DNA from: Litomosoides sigmodontis
Taxonomy: Eukaryota; Nematoda; Chromadorea; Rhabditida; Onchocercidae
NCBI GenBank assembly: GCA_963070105.1
Contig: OY718804.1
Coordinates: forward strand, 310,001-374,000
Length of the DNA: 64,000 bases
Direction: 5' to 3'
Positions 39,673 to 52,059 of the stretch are shown here, in pieces. The position numbers were made by a program, and so were the translations under genes. Under the pieces are notes generated by a model, which saw only the letters and a program-made list of their open reading frames with translations, was not told the DNA's origin and made no database searches. Within the stretch, counting starts at the first letter, position 1; each line of letters begins with the position of its first letter.

Positions 39673-41478
39673 CTGAAAAAGCCATTATTTTGAAGCTATT
39701 GTTCGACCACTCAATTAGTTCGAAATTTGGCTTCTTTTAGCATTATCCTACTGCTATCCGTCATTTAACATTGCAACAAATTGAAAGCATAATAATGGCC
39801 AGAATTATGGATATTTATATTTAGTGACTCGCGCCTTACTTTATTTCAGTTTTGAATAACCCACTTTTCTGACCAAAATTGTGTGATTTTTCAGTTTCTC
39901 TCTAATTCATTGATTCTCACATACATACCAATTGGTAGCGTTATCAATTTCATAATTAAAGCTTTTTCTTTCAATTACAATTAGCATGTTCGTTTTACTC
40001 ATAGTTTATTATTTTCATTGCCACATAGGTATTGCCATGCGATCTTTTCTTTCTTCTTGGATGGTTTCCATTTTATACAATCACCATTTTATTAGGAATC
40101 ATAATTAATTGCCGTGATGTGTGCCTTATGCCTTTTCTTTTATCCAATCGAACGGTGCTGTAATTTTCGCATGATTTGATATGCAATTTAGATAGCTTTA
40201 TTTGCTAGATGCTTTTCTTTTTATGATGAAATATTTCTAGTAATTGTATATATGCACACTTTTACATATGTGAAATAAAATGTAGTTAGCATGTACATTT
40301 GGAGCATTCTAAACTGCTGGATGGTATGACAAAAGTCAACAATTGCATAATATTGTCAGATGTGAAGCGAGAATTTCCTCCGGATTACTTATTCATATGG
40401 ATTTAACAGGTGAACTATCGATACTCGTTAAATTGATGTCAACGTCAAACGGCAATAGATAAAAGCAAGAGTCACTTTCAGCGTTCACGTACTACTGGCA
40501 GCAGCCGAGTATGTGTTAGGGACAATGACGAGTTTGATAGCGTAGCAACCTCACTGGCTGATAAATCCATGGAAATCCAGCATGGATGAAGAATGCTTCG
40601 GAAAAATGAAGGCAAGGGAAGGATGCATCACCCCAACACCTCCCACGCAGTTGAGTGGGCGTAGCGGCGGAGCTGAAAGCGACGAAGGTGTCGGCAGCTC
40701 TTTGCTGCTTTCACTCTTCCCCTTCCTTCTCCGTTATTTCTCCCACACAAAGAGTGAAAGCGAAAGATCAAGGCATGGCGCGAAGGCGAGAGATAGAAAA
40801 TACGTGAGGCGACCAATCCTCCTCCTCCCACTTCACCTTCATCCGTGCATTTCACACATTTTTCGCGGGAGTGACAATTTCAAATTTCTGTAAGACTCCG
40901 TGATATTCAGGTGTCTGTCTAAGATTAAGCGTAAGTGTAGGCCTGGCAAAACACGATAACGTGTAGCGTCTGAGCCTTCGCATTTTTAATTTTGCAACTT
41001 TCCAAAAAAAACTTTCTAACTTGTGCAGTGCAAACGACACTTCATATTTCTGCTCTCATAATTCGTATCTTCAACTCTCGCGCTACATGCAAATGCGAAA
41101 CGTTTAGCAAGAAGGAAGAAATAGTGATTTACTTTAGGAAAACTGGTGAAACATTTATGTCTGATCGTGAGAACGTTCCTGAAATGCTTGTTTATCAAAT
41201 GGTATTATTAACCGAATTCTAAAATTTCGAATTGAACCAAAATTTCCTAGCATTAATTTCAGTTCATGTGATAAAGATGTATATTTCATATGTGTGTGCG
41301 TTCAGTATCGATTTGTGTTTTAGGTCTTTCCGTGCGCTGATTTAGACCATTGATTCTACGTGTTTAACGTATGGATGAGTGGTGTGTATTTGCTTTATTA
41401 GTGCTTAGAGAGGGGAGGGGGGCTTTTTTTACAGATTGAACTTGTTGAATAAAAAAAATTAGTGGGTCTCTTTTAGGT
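39673..41478. other. Intergenic region between kinase subunit and helicase
   Basis: AT-rich to about 40400, then a less AT-rich patch (about 40480-40900) with many GAAAG and CCTCC runs, probably promoter or 5' untranslated DNA of the helicase gene. The 103-residue open frame at 40582-40893 has no domain and no splice context, so it is not called. At 1.8 kb, the spacing is long for a nematode operon. Confidence 0.45.
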
Positions 41479-44400
41479 ATGACAGAATTTTCGTTTCCAT
41501 TCGAGCCGTATGATATTCAAATATCATTAATGCGAAGCATTGTTTCGTGTATTAGTGAAGGAAAAATCGGTATACTAGAATCACCCACAGGTACGGGAAA
41601 ATCTATGAGCATCATTTGTGCAACGCTTAGTTGGTTGGAGACATTTGAGAAAGAGAGAAAGATAAGTCTCGAGGAACAACTAAAGACAGTTCAGGAAGTC
41701 GGAAAAGGTACGTAGCCGCAAGAAACAAAATGGCAGTTAATTTATTTCATTTCAGGAAGTTTTATAGTGTTTTAACTGGAATCGACATATGCTAGCCATA
41801 ATGGAAAATATGTCATTTCTTTGATCGCATGCAGTATTACCTTCTCAATCCATATGAATTATCTTGCCGTATATCTCTTCTAGTGATTCAATCGAACAGT
41901 ATTAATTATAGACGAAAATGACTGGTTGAACGCTCATATCAAGAAGGTTAAAGCAGTCGAGGACGCAAAGGAACTTTTCAGTCAGGTTGATAACGATCGG
42001 AAAATAGATGAGCGAATTAAAAAAGCGCTGGAAAACTTCATGATTGAGCAGAAGCGGAAATTACAGAATACTCAACACAGTGAGGAAAAAAATGATGACG
42101 AGGCAGATGAAGTAAGTTATATTAATTTGTTTCCTATAATTTCATACTAACAGTATTCAGTTTAAAATTCTGAATGTGACTGACTTAGATTGTGTAATTC
42201 AAGACTGTACAGTGCTAGTTCGCATTATTACTAGGAAATACTGAATTCTGGAAAAATTTGATAGCTCAATGTTATTCCATTAGATATTGGATGAGGATTT
42301 TACACATGACGACCTTGGGAAGAAAATTATGGATGAGCCTACTCCAACCTGTGTAAAAATAATTTATGCTACACGAACACATTCTCAGTTGCTGCAGTTT
42401 GCCGAGGAAATCTCTAAAACAAGGTTGTGTAGTTTTTAAGTCACATATTTTGATTAAAGTTTTGCTGGTTATGTTACATAATACAATTTCGAAAAGCATG
42501 ATTTATTGTGCTTCAAAAAATTACTGCAAATTACTGCATAAATGCTTCTTGTTCAATAATTGTAGTGGTAAATGTTCAAATTTCCTTAGTACTTTTCCCT
42601 CAGATTTCAACCAAGAGTTGTAACATTGGGATCAAGACAACATTTGTGTATCAATGAATCAGTGCGTAGCTTACGGAAAACAAGTCTTATGACAGAACGA
42701 TGCAACGAATTGCGTGACAATAAAGCCTCAGAAAAACGACAAAGACTTGAGGATGAAGAAGTGTTTTTTGCTTTCTTTGGTCTAACTCAAAACTCATTTA
42801 ATGTAATATGCACACTAACTGTCATGACCACCCATTTTAGCCTATCCTTTATGTTCGAAATTGTTTGAAAACACTACGAGTTGAAATTTCTAATAGTGAG
42901 AGGAATTGCAGCATGCAGCAAAACCATGTAAGGAGAGTTGTCCATTTGCAAGAAACGATGCAATCGAGGATCTTTGTGATCAAATTCTCTCATCTAGGTT
43001 GTCCAGTGTACCTCAATTAGTTGATTATAGTAAAAAAATATCTGCTTGTCCGTACTTTGCATCACGAAGGGCAGTCGCTTATTCACAGTTGGTGCTGCTT
43101 CCATATCAGGTCAATCATATTTTTTAGGTTTTTTTAAAATATGCTTCAATTTATAAAGAAGGCATAAATATGCAGTCATTCTCAACGAGCTGTTTTGTCA
43201 GATGTGAACATTCTTGCTGGAGTAGAGTATCACTAAAAATTTTACAGTCACCTGCTAAATAGTATGAAATTTACTTTTCCAACATCTATTTGTGTTTAAC
43301 GCATTGTAAATGAATTTGCAGATTTTGTTCCAAGAAGAAGCACGAAAAGCCTGGGGAGTTGAATTAAATGGTAACGTTATCCTTATTGATGAAGCTCATA
43401 ATTTGCTGGAAACAATCACCAGTTCACATTTCGTTACGTTGTACTCAAAGGAACTGAAATCTGTATTTTCAATATTGGAGTAAGTGAAATTATCACGATT
43501 TTCCCTGGATTGAGAAGCATACATGTAACATTGCAGCAACGTATTGCTTTACATTTGTTTCATCGTTCACAAGTTTTAAAACTTAATTTTCAAATCTTCT
43601 GTGTCTTTCACTTACGTGGTTTGCTATTATTTATTTCAGTACCTATCTAAGTCATTTTCAAAGTCGACTGAATCCGGTGCATAAAAAATATCTGAGGCAA
43701 ATATCAACTGTTGTAAATCTGTTATTGATGTATATGGATTATGCATCAGATAAGCGTAAAAATTATGTTGAAACAATGACTGCGTTTGCTGGTAAAGTAA
43801 GAATTTTTTTTACAATAGTACTATGTTTAGTTTGAATAATTAGCTTGTCATAGGTTGAGAGCTCAAAGGAGCAAAAGAGATTTGTTAGTGCAAGAATTAA
43901 ACCATAAAAAGGTAAATTTTTTTTAACTGGATTATTAATCTCAGATAATATTTTTAAGACAACTTTTACAATGCATTTTTTTAAGAGATGAGTGACGAAA
44001 GAACTAACAAGTATAAACTTGATATTGACTAACATATTTTTTTAGTTCCGCATCTTGTCCTATGATCTCAAATCTGTTCATTTGATGACTGATTGATTTG
44101 TTAAGCAGTTTAAACAATTGGTAATTTACCGAGGCATTATTTAAAAAAAATAACCTTGCAGAGTCTTAATTAATATTTTATTGTCTATTATAGGGTAATT
44201 ACATCAAGTTGTTCATTATTGCTGTTTGGCACAATTACACGATTATATTTCATTTTAACTACACAGTTATATCTTTTATTGGATAAAATTTTGTTTACAT
44301 CGGCAATTTTTAACGAAACAATGGTAATGTCACTTATGTGTCATTGACATTCGTAACTGACCTTTTTAGGCTTTTCTTGCGCAATACAAGTTGGACATTT

Positions 44401-47400
44401 TGTTGCAATATATTGAACAGACACATCTAATCATGAAGCTAAGCAAATTTGCAAAACGTTTGGATGAAGTACACAATAAAAAAGTTAATTCTACTTATGA
44501 ATTTTCGGTAGAACACTTACTTCGCGTGAATGATCCACCAAATGAATCTCAAAACATTTTCACGTCTGGTTGGTTGAAGTTCCTTTTATGTGCAATATGT
44601 ATTTGTCCAAATTTTAAAAATATGGATATGCATAACCACTCGAATAACTGTTACTATTTCCAGACTTGGTTTAGACTTCCAAATTTTATAGTCTCTATTA
44701 CGTTATTAAAACATTGAATGCTGTGTAGATTGTAAAAACAGTAATGCTGCACGTATGTATGCATTTTCTTTATAATTTTGATGAGTATTCGTTTTTGTAT
44801 TTGAATAATTTTCAGAGATTGAAATTTCAGAATGTTCAACCAGTCAGTGGACATCATCATCAATCGTTGAAGAGCGGACGGTAGCATCAGCATTGTGTGC
44901 ATTGCAACAGTTTTTGCAAATGCTAATGTTGAATTATAGGGATGGGAGACTAATAATTGAATGTGCATCTGGGAAGGATGAAGCCAAGTGATGATTTTCT
45001 TCTGTTTCAAATATGTTGCCCCTCTTAATTCTGAATTATTTAATCACAAATTTGTTCCCCGCTGTTTGAATTTTGTAATTCTAAGAGTCTTTATCACTTA
45101 AGTTATTGGCGCATCTATTATAATGTCATGCTGTGCACTTCAGTTGACTTCCATCGTAACCAAAATTTTCAAACATCTTTAGTTGTCAGTCACTAAAATT
45201 TCCTTTCCTTTACATTTGCTAATCAAATTTATCAGTTAGAATTTGATAAAAGTATTATGCCAGTATCATTTAGAATTATTTTGATTTTCAGAATAAGTTA
45301 TTATCTTATCAATCCAGCTTCTCAGCTCAGTGGCATAATTAAACAATGCAGATCTTTGATATTGCTTGGTGGTACTATGGAACCATCAGAAACGTTGATA
45401 CGCTCTCTTACTGCTTGTTGCGAAGTTCGTGAATACTATTGAAAAGGGTTATTTATTATTGCCCACAAAATTCACTTTTCGATTTTTTGTAGTTGAATAT
45501 AGCTATTATAAAAAATTGCATTTTAGGTTGATCCAGATAAGGATCTTATCCGTTGCTCTTTTGGGCATGTAATCAAGGAGCACCAGTTACTAGCTCTAAC
45601 AATAAGTTTGCATTTCCATTTTAATTTACATGAGCATTGTTAAACAAGTTATTGTTCAGAAAATTTTTTCTAAATCTAATAATGACGATTCGTTTTGAAC
45701 CAGGGTCTAATATTGCACTTAACTGATTCCATAAGAAAATATAGTAGTTTGGAAAAGTGGCTGTAAATCCGGATTGAGTTATCCAGATAGAAGATTGACT
45801 GCTTGAAGTTTGTCACAAGGTCTGTCCTCGGTCTGAAGAAGAAGAAGGACCAAAATTTCATTTTATTACAGCCTAATTGCTGTATTTTATTTAGTGTGCA
45901 ATAATAATGAGTGTAGCTTCGATTATTTGGACAGTGAACAGTTAATAGCGATAATGAACTCCATTTTGTAATGCTTTTGATATAGCAGTTTTTTTCAACA
46001 GTAGCGCATATTCTGTGCGAAACTACGCCAGATTTTGCATCTCGCATTTTTCTTTCTCTCTCTTTTTTTTAGTGAAGGAGATATAAAACATTTAGGAAAG
46101 TAAACATGTGATTTAAGTAAATTTGCAGCAAGTATATCTGGTGTAAAATTGTTATTTACACACGGTAAACGGGAAACCCATACAATGTTGAATACTTTGG
46201 TAACGACGTTAACACAGATTGCTGGGGCTGTTCCAAATGGGATGATAGTATTCTTCCCCAGCTACGGCTATCTGGAAGAATTTATTAAAAAAATATCCAG
46301 TAGTTTACGAGTAAGAAAATACACTTTTCATCACATTAGTAGGAAAAATTCTTAATATTCTTTCGATTTTTTCAGTGCTGTGCATATGTTTCTTTATTCA
46401 ATTTCCAACCGAAACTCAAGTTTAAATTTTCTTTGGATAATTGCGGTGTTTTTCGATTGCCTTTCCCTTTCAAATTCGATTTCTTAAATATTGCTGAAGT
46501 TGCAGAAGGCTAAACCATTATTTATTGAACGGCGAAATGGTTTACCAACACTGTTCAATGAATATGCAAAAGCAGCACGATCCGTAAAAGGTGCTCTATT
46601 GTTAGCCGTAGTTGGTGGAAAATTAAGTGAAGGTTTGTTTTCGATATTACTTTTTTTCCAAAATGGTTTCTCCCTGACTAAAATTTACGTTTAATTTTGA
46701 TGTCATGGTATTCTAATTATGCATGTAAATGCTTCCTATTTTAAGTTAAAATTACTGCTTCTTCCATCTTGCTTACAGTATTATCTTCAGTATTGGCAAA
46801 AAACATGGTGAATATAGCGATTTGTTTACATTTTTAGGGATTAATTTTTCGGATGAATTGGGACGTGCAGTTGTCGTCGTTGGTTTACCATATGTAAACA
46901 TCGAAGATGTTGTTGTAAAAGAGAAATTGAAGGTACCTTTTGTCTCATATCCTATACATGGTGGTATAGTATCAATCGATGTATAAGTATAGGGGTACTG
47001 AAATGCTGAGTAAGGTGAATTTTGATTTTGACCGTGAAGTTAAGTTAGAAAGTGGTGGATTTTTGTTTGCGAAATCTGAAAAATTATGGAGATTTTCGTA
47101 ATAAAAAAATTAAGTGGTAGAATGTGGGGCAAAGATGATGCTTTTTAGGATTGAAACTAATAAGTGGAAGTCTTCAGCTTTAATGCCAGGTTCTGATAAA
47201 TTCGATAAGGAGGTCAAATTTAGTTTATGCAAAGTGAATTTGGTCCGAGGAGTGGTACTGAGTATTATGAAGCGAAATGCATGCATGCTATCAATCAGTC
47301 TATTGGTCGCGTAATTCGCCATCGTAACGACTACGCAGCTATTATATTAATTGATTTAAGATACAAGAACGAACGAATTGTAAAAGTAAACAATTCGCTT

Positions 47401-47739
47401 TATTTATTTCTGAATAAATCGTATTCTGATACGAATTACCAAGTATTTTGATTCGTCATAGTTGGGTAGTATTTAGGTAGGGGATGAGATCAGATGTGGT
47501 TGCTTGCATGATACTAATCCCAGCTTTGGAAGGGATAGCGCTGCCTATGAACCCAAGCAATCTTAATCTTGGAGAAAACAAGGGAGCTCAAATAAACTTG
47601 TATTTGTTTTCACTTCTCTACTTTCCAGGGTCTTCCATCGTGGATTCAACCTCGGTTGTATAATGCAACTGATCTGGATGATGGAGTACAACATTTGCAG
47701 AGATTCTTCAAAAATACGGGCAATTGTATTCAAAAGTAG
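41479..47739 (+). CDS. chl-1: DDX11/CHL1-type Fe-S ATP-dependent DNA helicase
   Basis: Superfamily 2, XPD/FANCJ-type 5'-3' DNA helicase; the family acts in sister-chromatid cohesion and replication-fork processing in the nucleus. Its 16 exons start at 41479, 41912, 42284, 42604, 42912, 43322, 43640, 44370, 44816, 45292, 45527, 46129, 46506, 46838, 47224 and 47629, giving 832 residues, all junctions in phase. Visible motifs: FPFEPYDIQ (Q motif, residues 6-14), SPTGTGKS (Walker A, Lys41), DEAH at 331-334, [14 protein letters not shown] (motif V, near 703) and [13 protein letters not shown] (motif VI, near 767). Four cysteines (205, 248, 252, 288) fit the 4Fe-4S domain. The start is the first Met, two bases after a CTTTTAG acceptor, consistent with spliced-leader addition. 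The gene symbol follows the C. elegans orthologue by similarity. The exon 13 acceptor is ambiguous by six bases, in frame. Confidence 0.94.
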
Positions 47740-50700
47740 TTCGTAAATAATGAGATTTTTTTTCGTATTTCTATATAATTATTGAATGCATTTTGAAGAG
47801 TAGCAGTTTAGATTTCCTCAAAAATTCAAATCTTAATTTTGAAAGCAGCGAATCCAGTCTAAGCGTTTAGAATGCTTGAAGTATACCTGGACCCTTTCCG
47901 CTTCATTTTTTCCATATAAGCTTTTGATGGTAATAAATTAATGAAAAATTGAGAGCTAATGCTATAAATTTCGAAATAGCTCAACTTTACTCTGGTTTAT
48001 CCCATCCACTTCATCATTTTTTCAAGGGTGATTAAATTAATACGAAAATCTTTTAACATTTTTGAATGCTCATATTTGTCAGTAGCTTTTTTGGTATTTT
48101 CTAAAAAGTAAATTTGAATATGTTTAAATTGTGGCTTCAACTAATGATTTTTGCTTTTTTTTTCAAATAATCGAAGTAATCAATCAGACTTTATCTGCTA
48201 GTGTGACACGTTTTTATGAGTTTGGCGATATCACGGTTGACTTCAAACATAGAGAGAACGAGGGAGATATTAAATGTAAACCGTAGGAAATGGTGCGGAG
48301 AAGGAACGAGTTTTATCTTTGCTCTTCACCCTAACAGTGACATATCTTTATATTTTTATTGTTAATTGAATCACTAATATGAAGCCCAAAAAGCAGTTCG
48401 TCTATTGGCGGAAAGTCAAAGTCAAAAGTCAGAAAGTCAAAAGCTTCTTAACTGTTTGCTAATAATTCATTTCTACAAACGTTAAATGAGTTATAGTGCG
48501 TGGTGCTGATGTATGCACTGGATAACAACCTTCATAGCATAGCAAGAAGCTGTTAAATACCAGTAAAAGATTGAATATTGAAAGAAGAATAATTTCCGAG
48601 AAACTGTCTGAAGATGATATCATTCAAAATTAGCGCTTTAAATGTGTTCGTTATTGACATTTATAAACTATTCAACCGAAACTGCTACACATTATTCCTT
48701 AGCACTTTAAACCATAATTCAGTTTATGTCTTGGGTGTCTCAACTAAAATCACTAAGAATTATTGTCAGCATGATTTGAGTGGTAGGTTTTAAGACATTT
48801 TTCTAATTATATTGGGATGGAATTTTGTTTATAAGTTCCTTTCAATTAAAACTTACATTTGCATCAACTATTTACTACTACCATTGCTACTGGTGGCATA
48901 CCACCATTATAGTATTATCGTGGTTGTAATATTATGGACCTTTTAAGATTTGTTTGAAATGTGAATAATTTGATATGGTTAGCGTAATACAGAACGAAAA
49001 AGGAGCAATAATTAGCAAAAGGAAAATAAATTAACAACAGATAAGTAGATTGTAAGCAACAGGTGGTACAAAAAGGGAAAAGAGAATCAAAGTGAGTAAG
49101 CGTCAAGTATTTGGGTGGTGTTGATGAAGCGATCAGTGAGCATGCAATACGCAGATAACCGTGAAGGAGAAGGATGACAAATAACCAGAATGATTTATTA
49201 ATTAATGAACTTCGAAATGACTAAGTCACCTATTAATAGGTGAATTAATTGTGAGTTTCGGAAGGAATGTTGACGTCAGCGGATGTCGGAAAGCATCTTC
49301 AAGGAATAAGAATTGCGAGAAGGGGTGGGAGTGTTCAACTGATTAACAAAATAAATCACGAGGGTTTTTCCCAAATAAAAATATGATTTGAATGGAATTG
49401 AAGTGGTACGATGTAAATGATCAAAAGTCATGCAAAGGAAATGACTGATTACCTGCAGAAATAAAATATTTGGATAAGGTTGGTAGCAGCTCTTCTCCCG
49501 TCTCATAATGAATGAATGATATGCAATTAAAATGAAGAAGGGATTGGAGAAAAAAGAAAAGATTGTCTGTGGTGTAATATAAACTATTTGTATAAGTGGA
49601 TTGAAATGACCTTGTCTATTTCGGGATGAACGACGACGTGGAAACGAGCCGAGGAGGGGGGAGGGGACAACGGAGATTGAAGAGTTGAAGTGGAAAGGGG
49701 GAGACGGTTGGGTGAAAGGCGGAAGGAGGGTTTCTTTTCGCTCTTTTGTCCTTCCTCGATTTACCCAAATAGATGCTATCAAGTTGAAATTTCAATTTCA
49801 AACAAACAGCGCATTTGCTTCCTTGATCTTCCCCTCTTCTTCTCCGCTTCTTTTCAGTGATATCAATTTTCGCATACTGTCGTCTCTGCCATCCAGCAAA
49901 TAGCAAATCGTCATCCTCTTCTTTTTCAGCATTCTTTTGAAACAAGTTTAGTGATAATAATAGCAACAACAATAGCAATAACTAACGATTTATATATATA
50001 ACCAAGTCGGCAAAAATTTCTCATCAGCATATTCATCAATTTCATCGTCTCACTTATATGCATAGCATTGTACTGAAATTAAATTGCTTCCTTGCTATCC
50101 ATCCATTCGATCCTTTCTCATTGTTACTGTATAGGAGAGAAGTTCGAGATTTGTTTTAGGAAATAAATAATTAATTGCGTGCATATTGCTGTGCTAAGGA
50201 ATAAAACATCGCTCATTGCTTTCTTCTCTTTTGTCTTAAGCATTTCTCGTTTCATAGAACTTTTTGCATTTCCTAAAATTACCTCTGTTTTTCATAAATA
50301 TCCGAATGCTTCTGATACATTTACAAATGCACAAACTTTCTTCATGGTTAAATTTTAATTTGTTAAAATACTAATTGATTCAACATTTTTAGTTTCCAAC
50401 TGTCCACAAACATTACTCATTTCACGAACCGAGCTATCTACCTCCTTATTTACCTACCCATTATCAGTCTATCTAACCTACCTAATATTCTGATCTAATC
50501 AAACCTACTTACATACATGCCAATTCTGTCTCTTGCAATTAAATAACTCATTTTCTCACATCAACACACGATGTTGCATATATGTGAACGGATAAACATA
50601 TAAATTTCAAAATTAATTCAACCAGTAAATAAATCGAATATATAATGCAACGTCGTCAGGGTCATCATTCTCTTTGCAATCATTCAGGTTGTGAAATTAT

Positions 50701-52028
50701 TTCATTTAAATTAATCACTTTTTTTTTAAACTAATGTGTATTTTAAGCATTATTTTACTTCCTAAGAAATCTTTAGGTCTAAAAGATATAAATCAATTTC
50801 GCGTGACATATGCTGTGGTTGAAATTTAAACAAAAAATATTTGTGAAATCTGCTCTTATCTTTGCAAATGCTAAAGGTGGAAAGGGAAAGTTAATGACTG
50901 ATGAAGAATAATTAATGATTGTTAATTATCCTTGAAGCCGCCCTTTTGAAATTGCATCAGATAAAATTATCATTATCATTTGTTGGCAACCTATATTGTA
51001 ACGACGAAAACTTGTTTCCGACTCAGGGAAAAAAGGAAAAGAATGGGCAGTGGGCATTAGAAGGGGCAACATAGAAGAGAAAGCAATTTAGCCATAATTT
51101 ATGCAAACAGGTATTTATTGTTGTTAGCATTTCTGAAACTTACCGGTTTTTTCAATCCGACCAATTCATTCATTTATTTCGTCTTTTTCCGGATCATCAA
51201 CGATTAGCTCAATCTCCGCAATACTTTTCTGTTTGCCAAGGAATTGAATGTTTTCAAGAATGCAAACAAATCATTTCCAAGAATATTTTTAATTAAATTT
51301 TTGACAAAGCACCGACAATTCAATGATGCGGTTGTCTGAAAGCAACCCGCCAGTTCTGCTTTGCTGTTGTGTGGAAGAGGAGCTAGGCAAAACCCAAACT
51401 TATGAATATCCGTATACGTTTGGGATGCAATGTTAACATGAAAGACAAAAATAGCGTTTCATCTCAAGTTTTAAAATAAAACTGACGTTTTTTTTAAAAG
51501 AAGGAAATTGCATAGTAAACATTTTGAAATAAATTTTAACTCATTTTCAATGAATTTAAGATAAAAAGGAACAAAGCATTATACAAATTAGTGTGTAATC
51601 AATCAAAATTAATTATTACGATTTACTCAAAGCGCTAAACACACTCTTTCTTCCCACTCTCCTCTCAGGTAAACAATTAATAGATTAGTTGCATAAATGG
51701 TAAAACATAATGTCACATCACAGCTTTGGCACAAAATACCGGTTTCATTCATTGAACTGCAAGCATTTTGAATTCATTATTATCACTATTATCACTGATA
51801 GCTTTTTTCTTTTTTCATCCGCTTACTCTTTCTCTCTCTCTCTCTCTCCATTCCAATGAATTTGTTGTTTTAAGCTTATGCAAATGGTAAAATGCTGATT
51901 GGTAATTTTTGACAAATTTTCCTATTTTCATCAGAAACAGAAAGCTTCGATCAAGAAGAATTAGACTTGCTAAATCGTGCTGGAATGAAATATGAAAAAA
52001 AATTTATCTGAGAATTCAAATCTTTACA
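47740..52028. other. Intergenic region of about 4.3 kb
   Basis: AT-rich with no supported exon. A perfect 16-base palindrome sits at 49227-49242. Overlapping minus-strand open frames at 49276-49978 are Ser/Pro/Arg-rich and compositional. A (CT)n run lies at about 51830-51848. Confidence 0.45.
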
Positions 52029-52059
52029 GGAAAATTCAACAATAAGAAACGCATGAGTT

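Noticed and set aside
40582..40893. 103-residue frame upstream of the helicase gene
   Set aside because: No recognisable domain and no acceptor or donor context; the local base composition explains the openness.
28127..47739. Kinase subunit and helicase as a nematode operon
   Set aside because: The 1.8 kb spacing and an independent acceptor with a promoter-like region before the helicase argue against a typical operon.
49276..49978. Minus-strand frames of 168 and 120 residues
   Set aside because: Low-complexity Ser/Pro/Arg content, overlapping frames and no domains.
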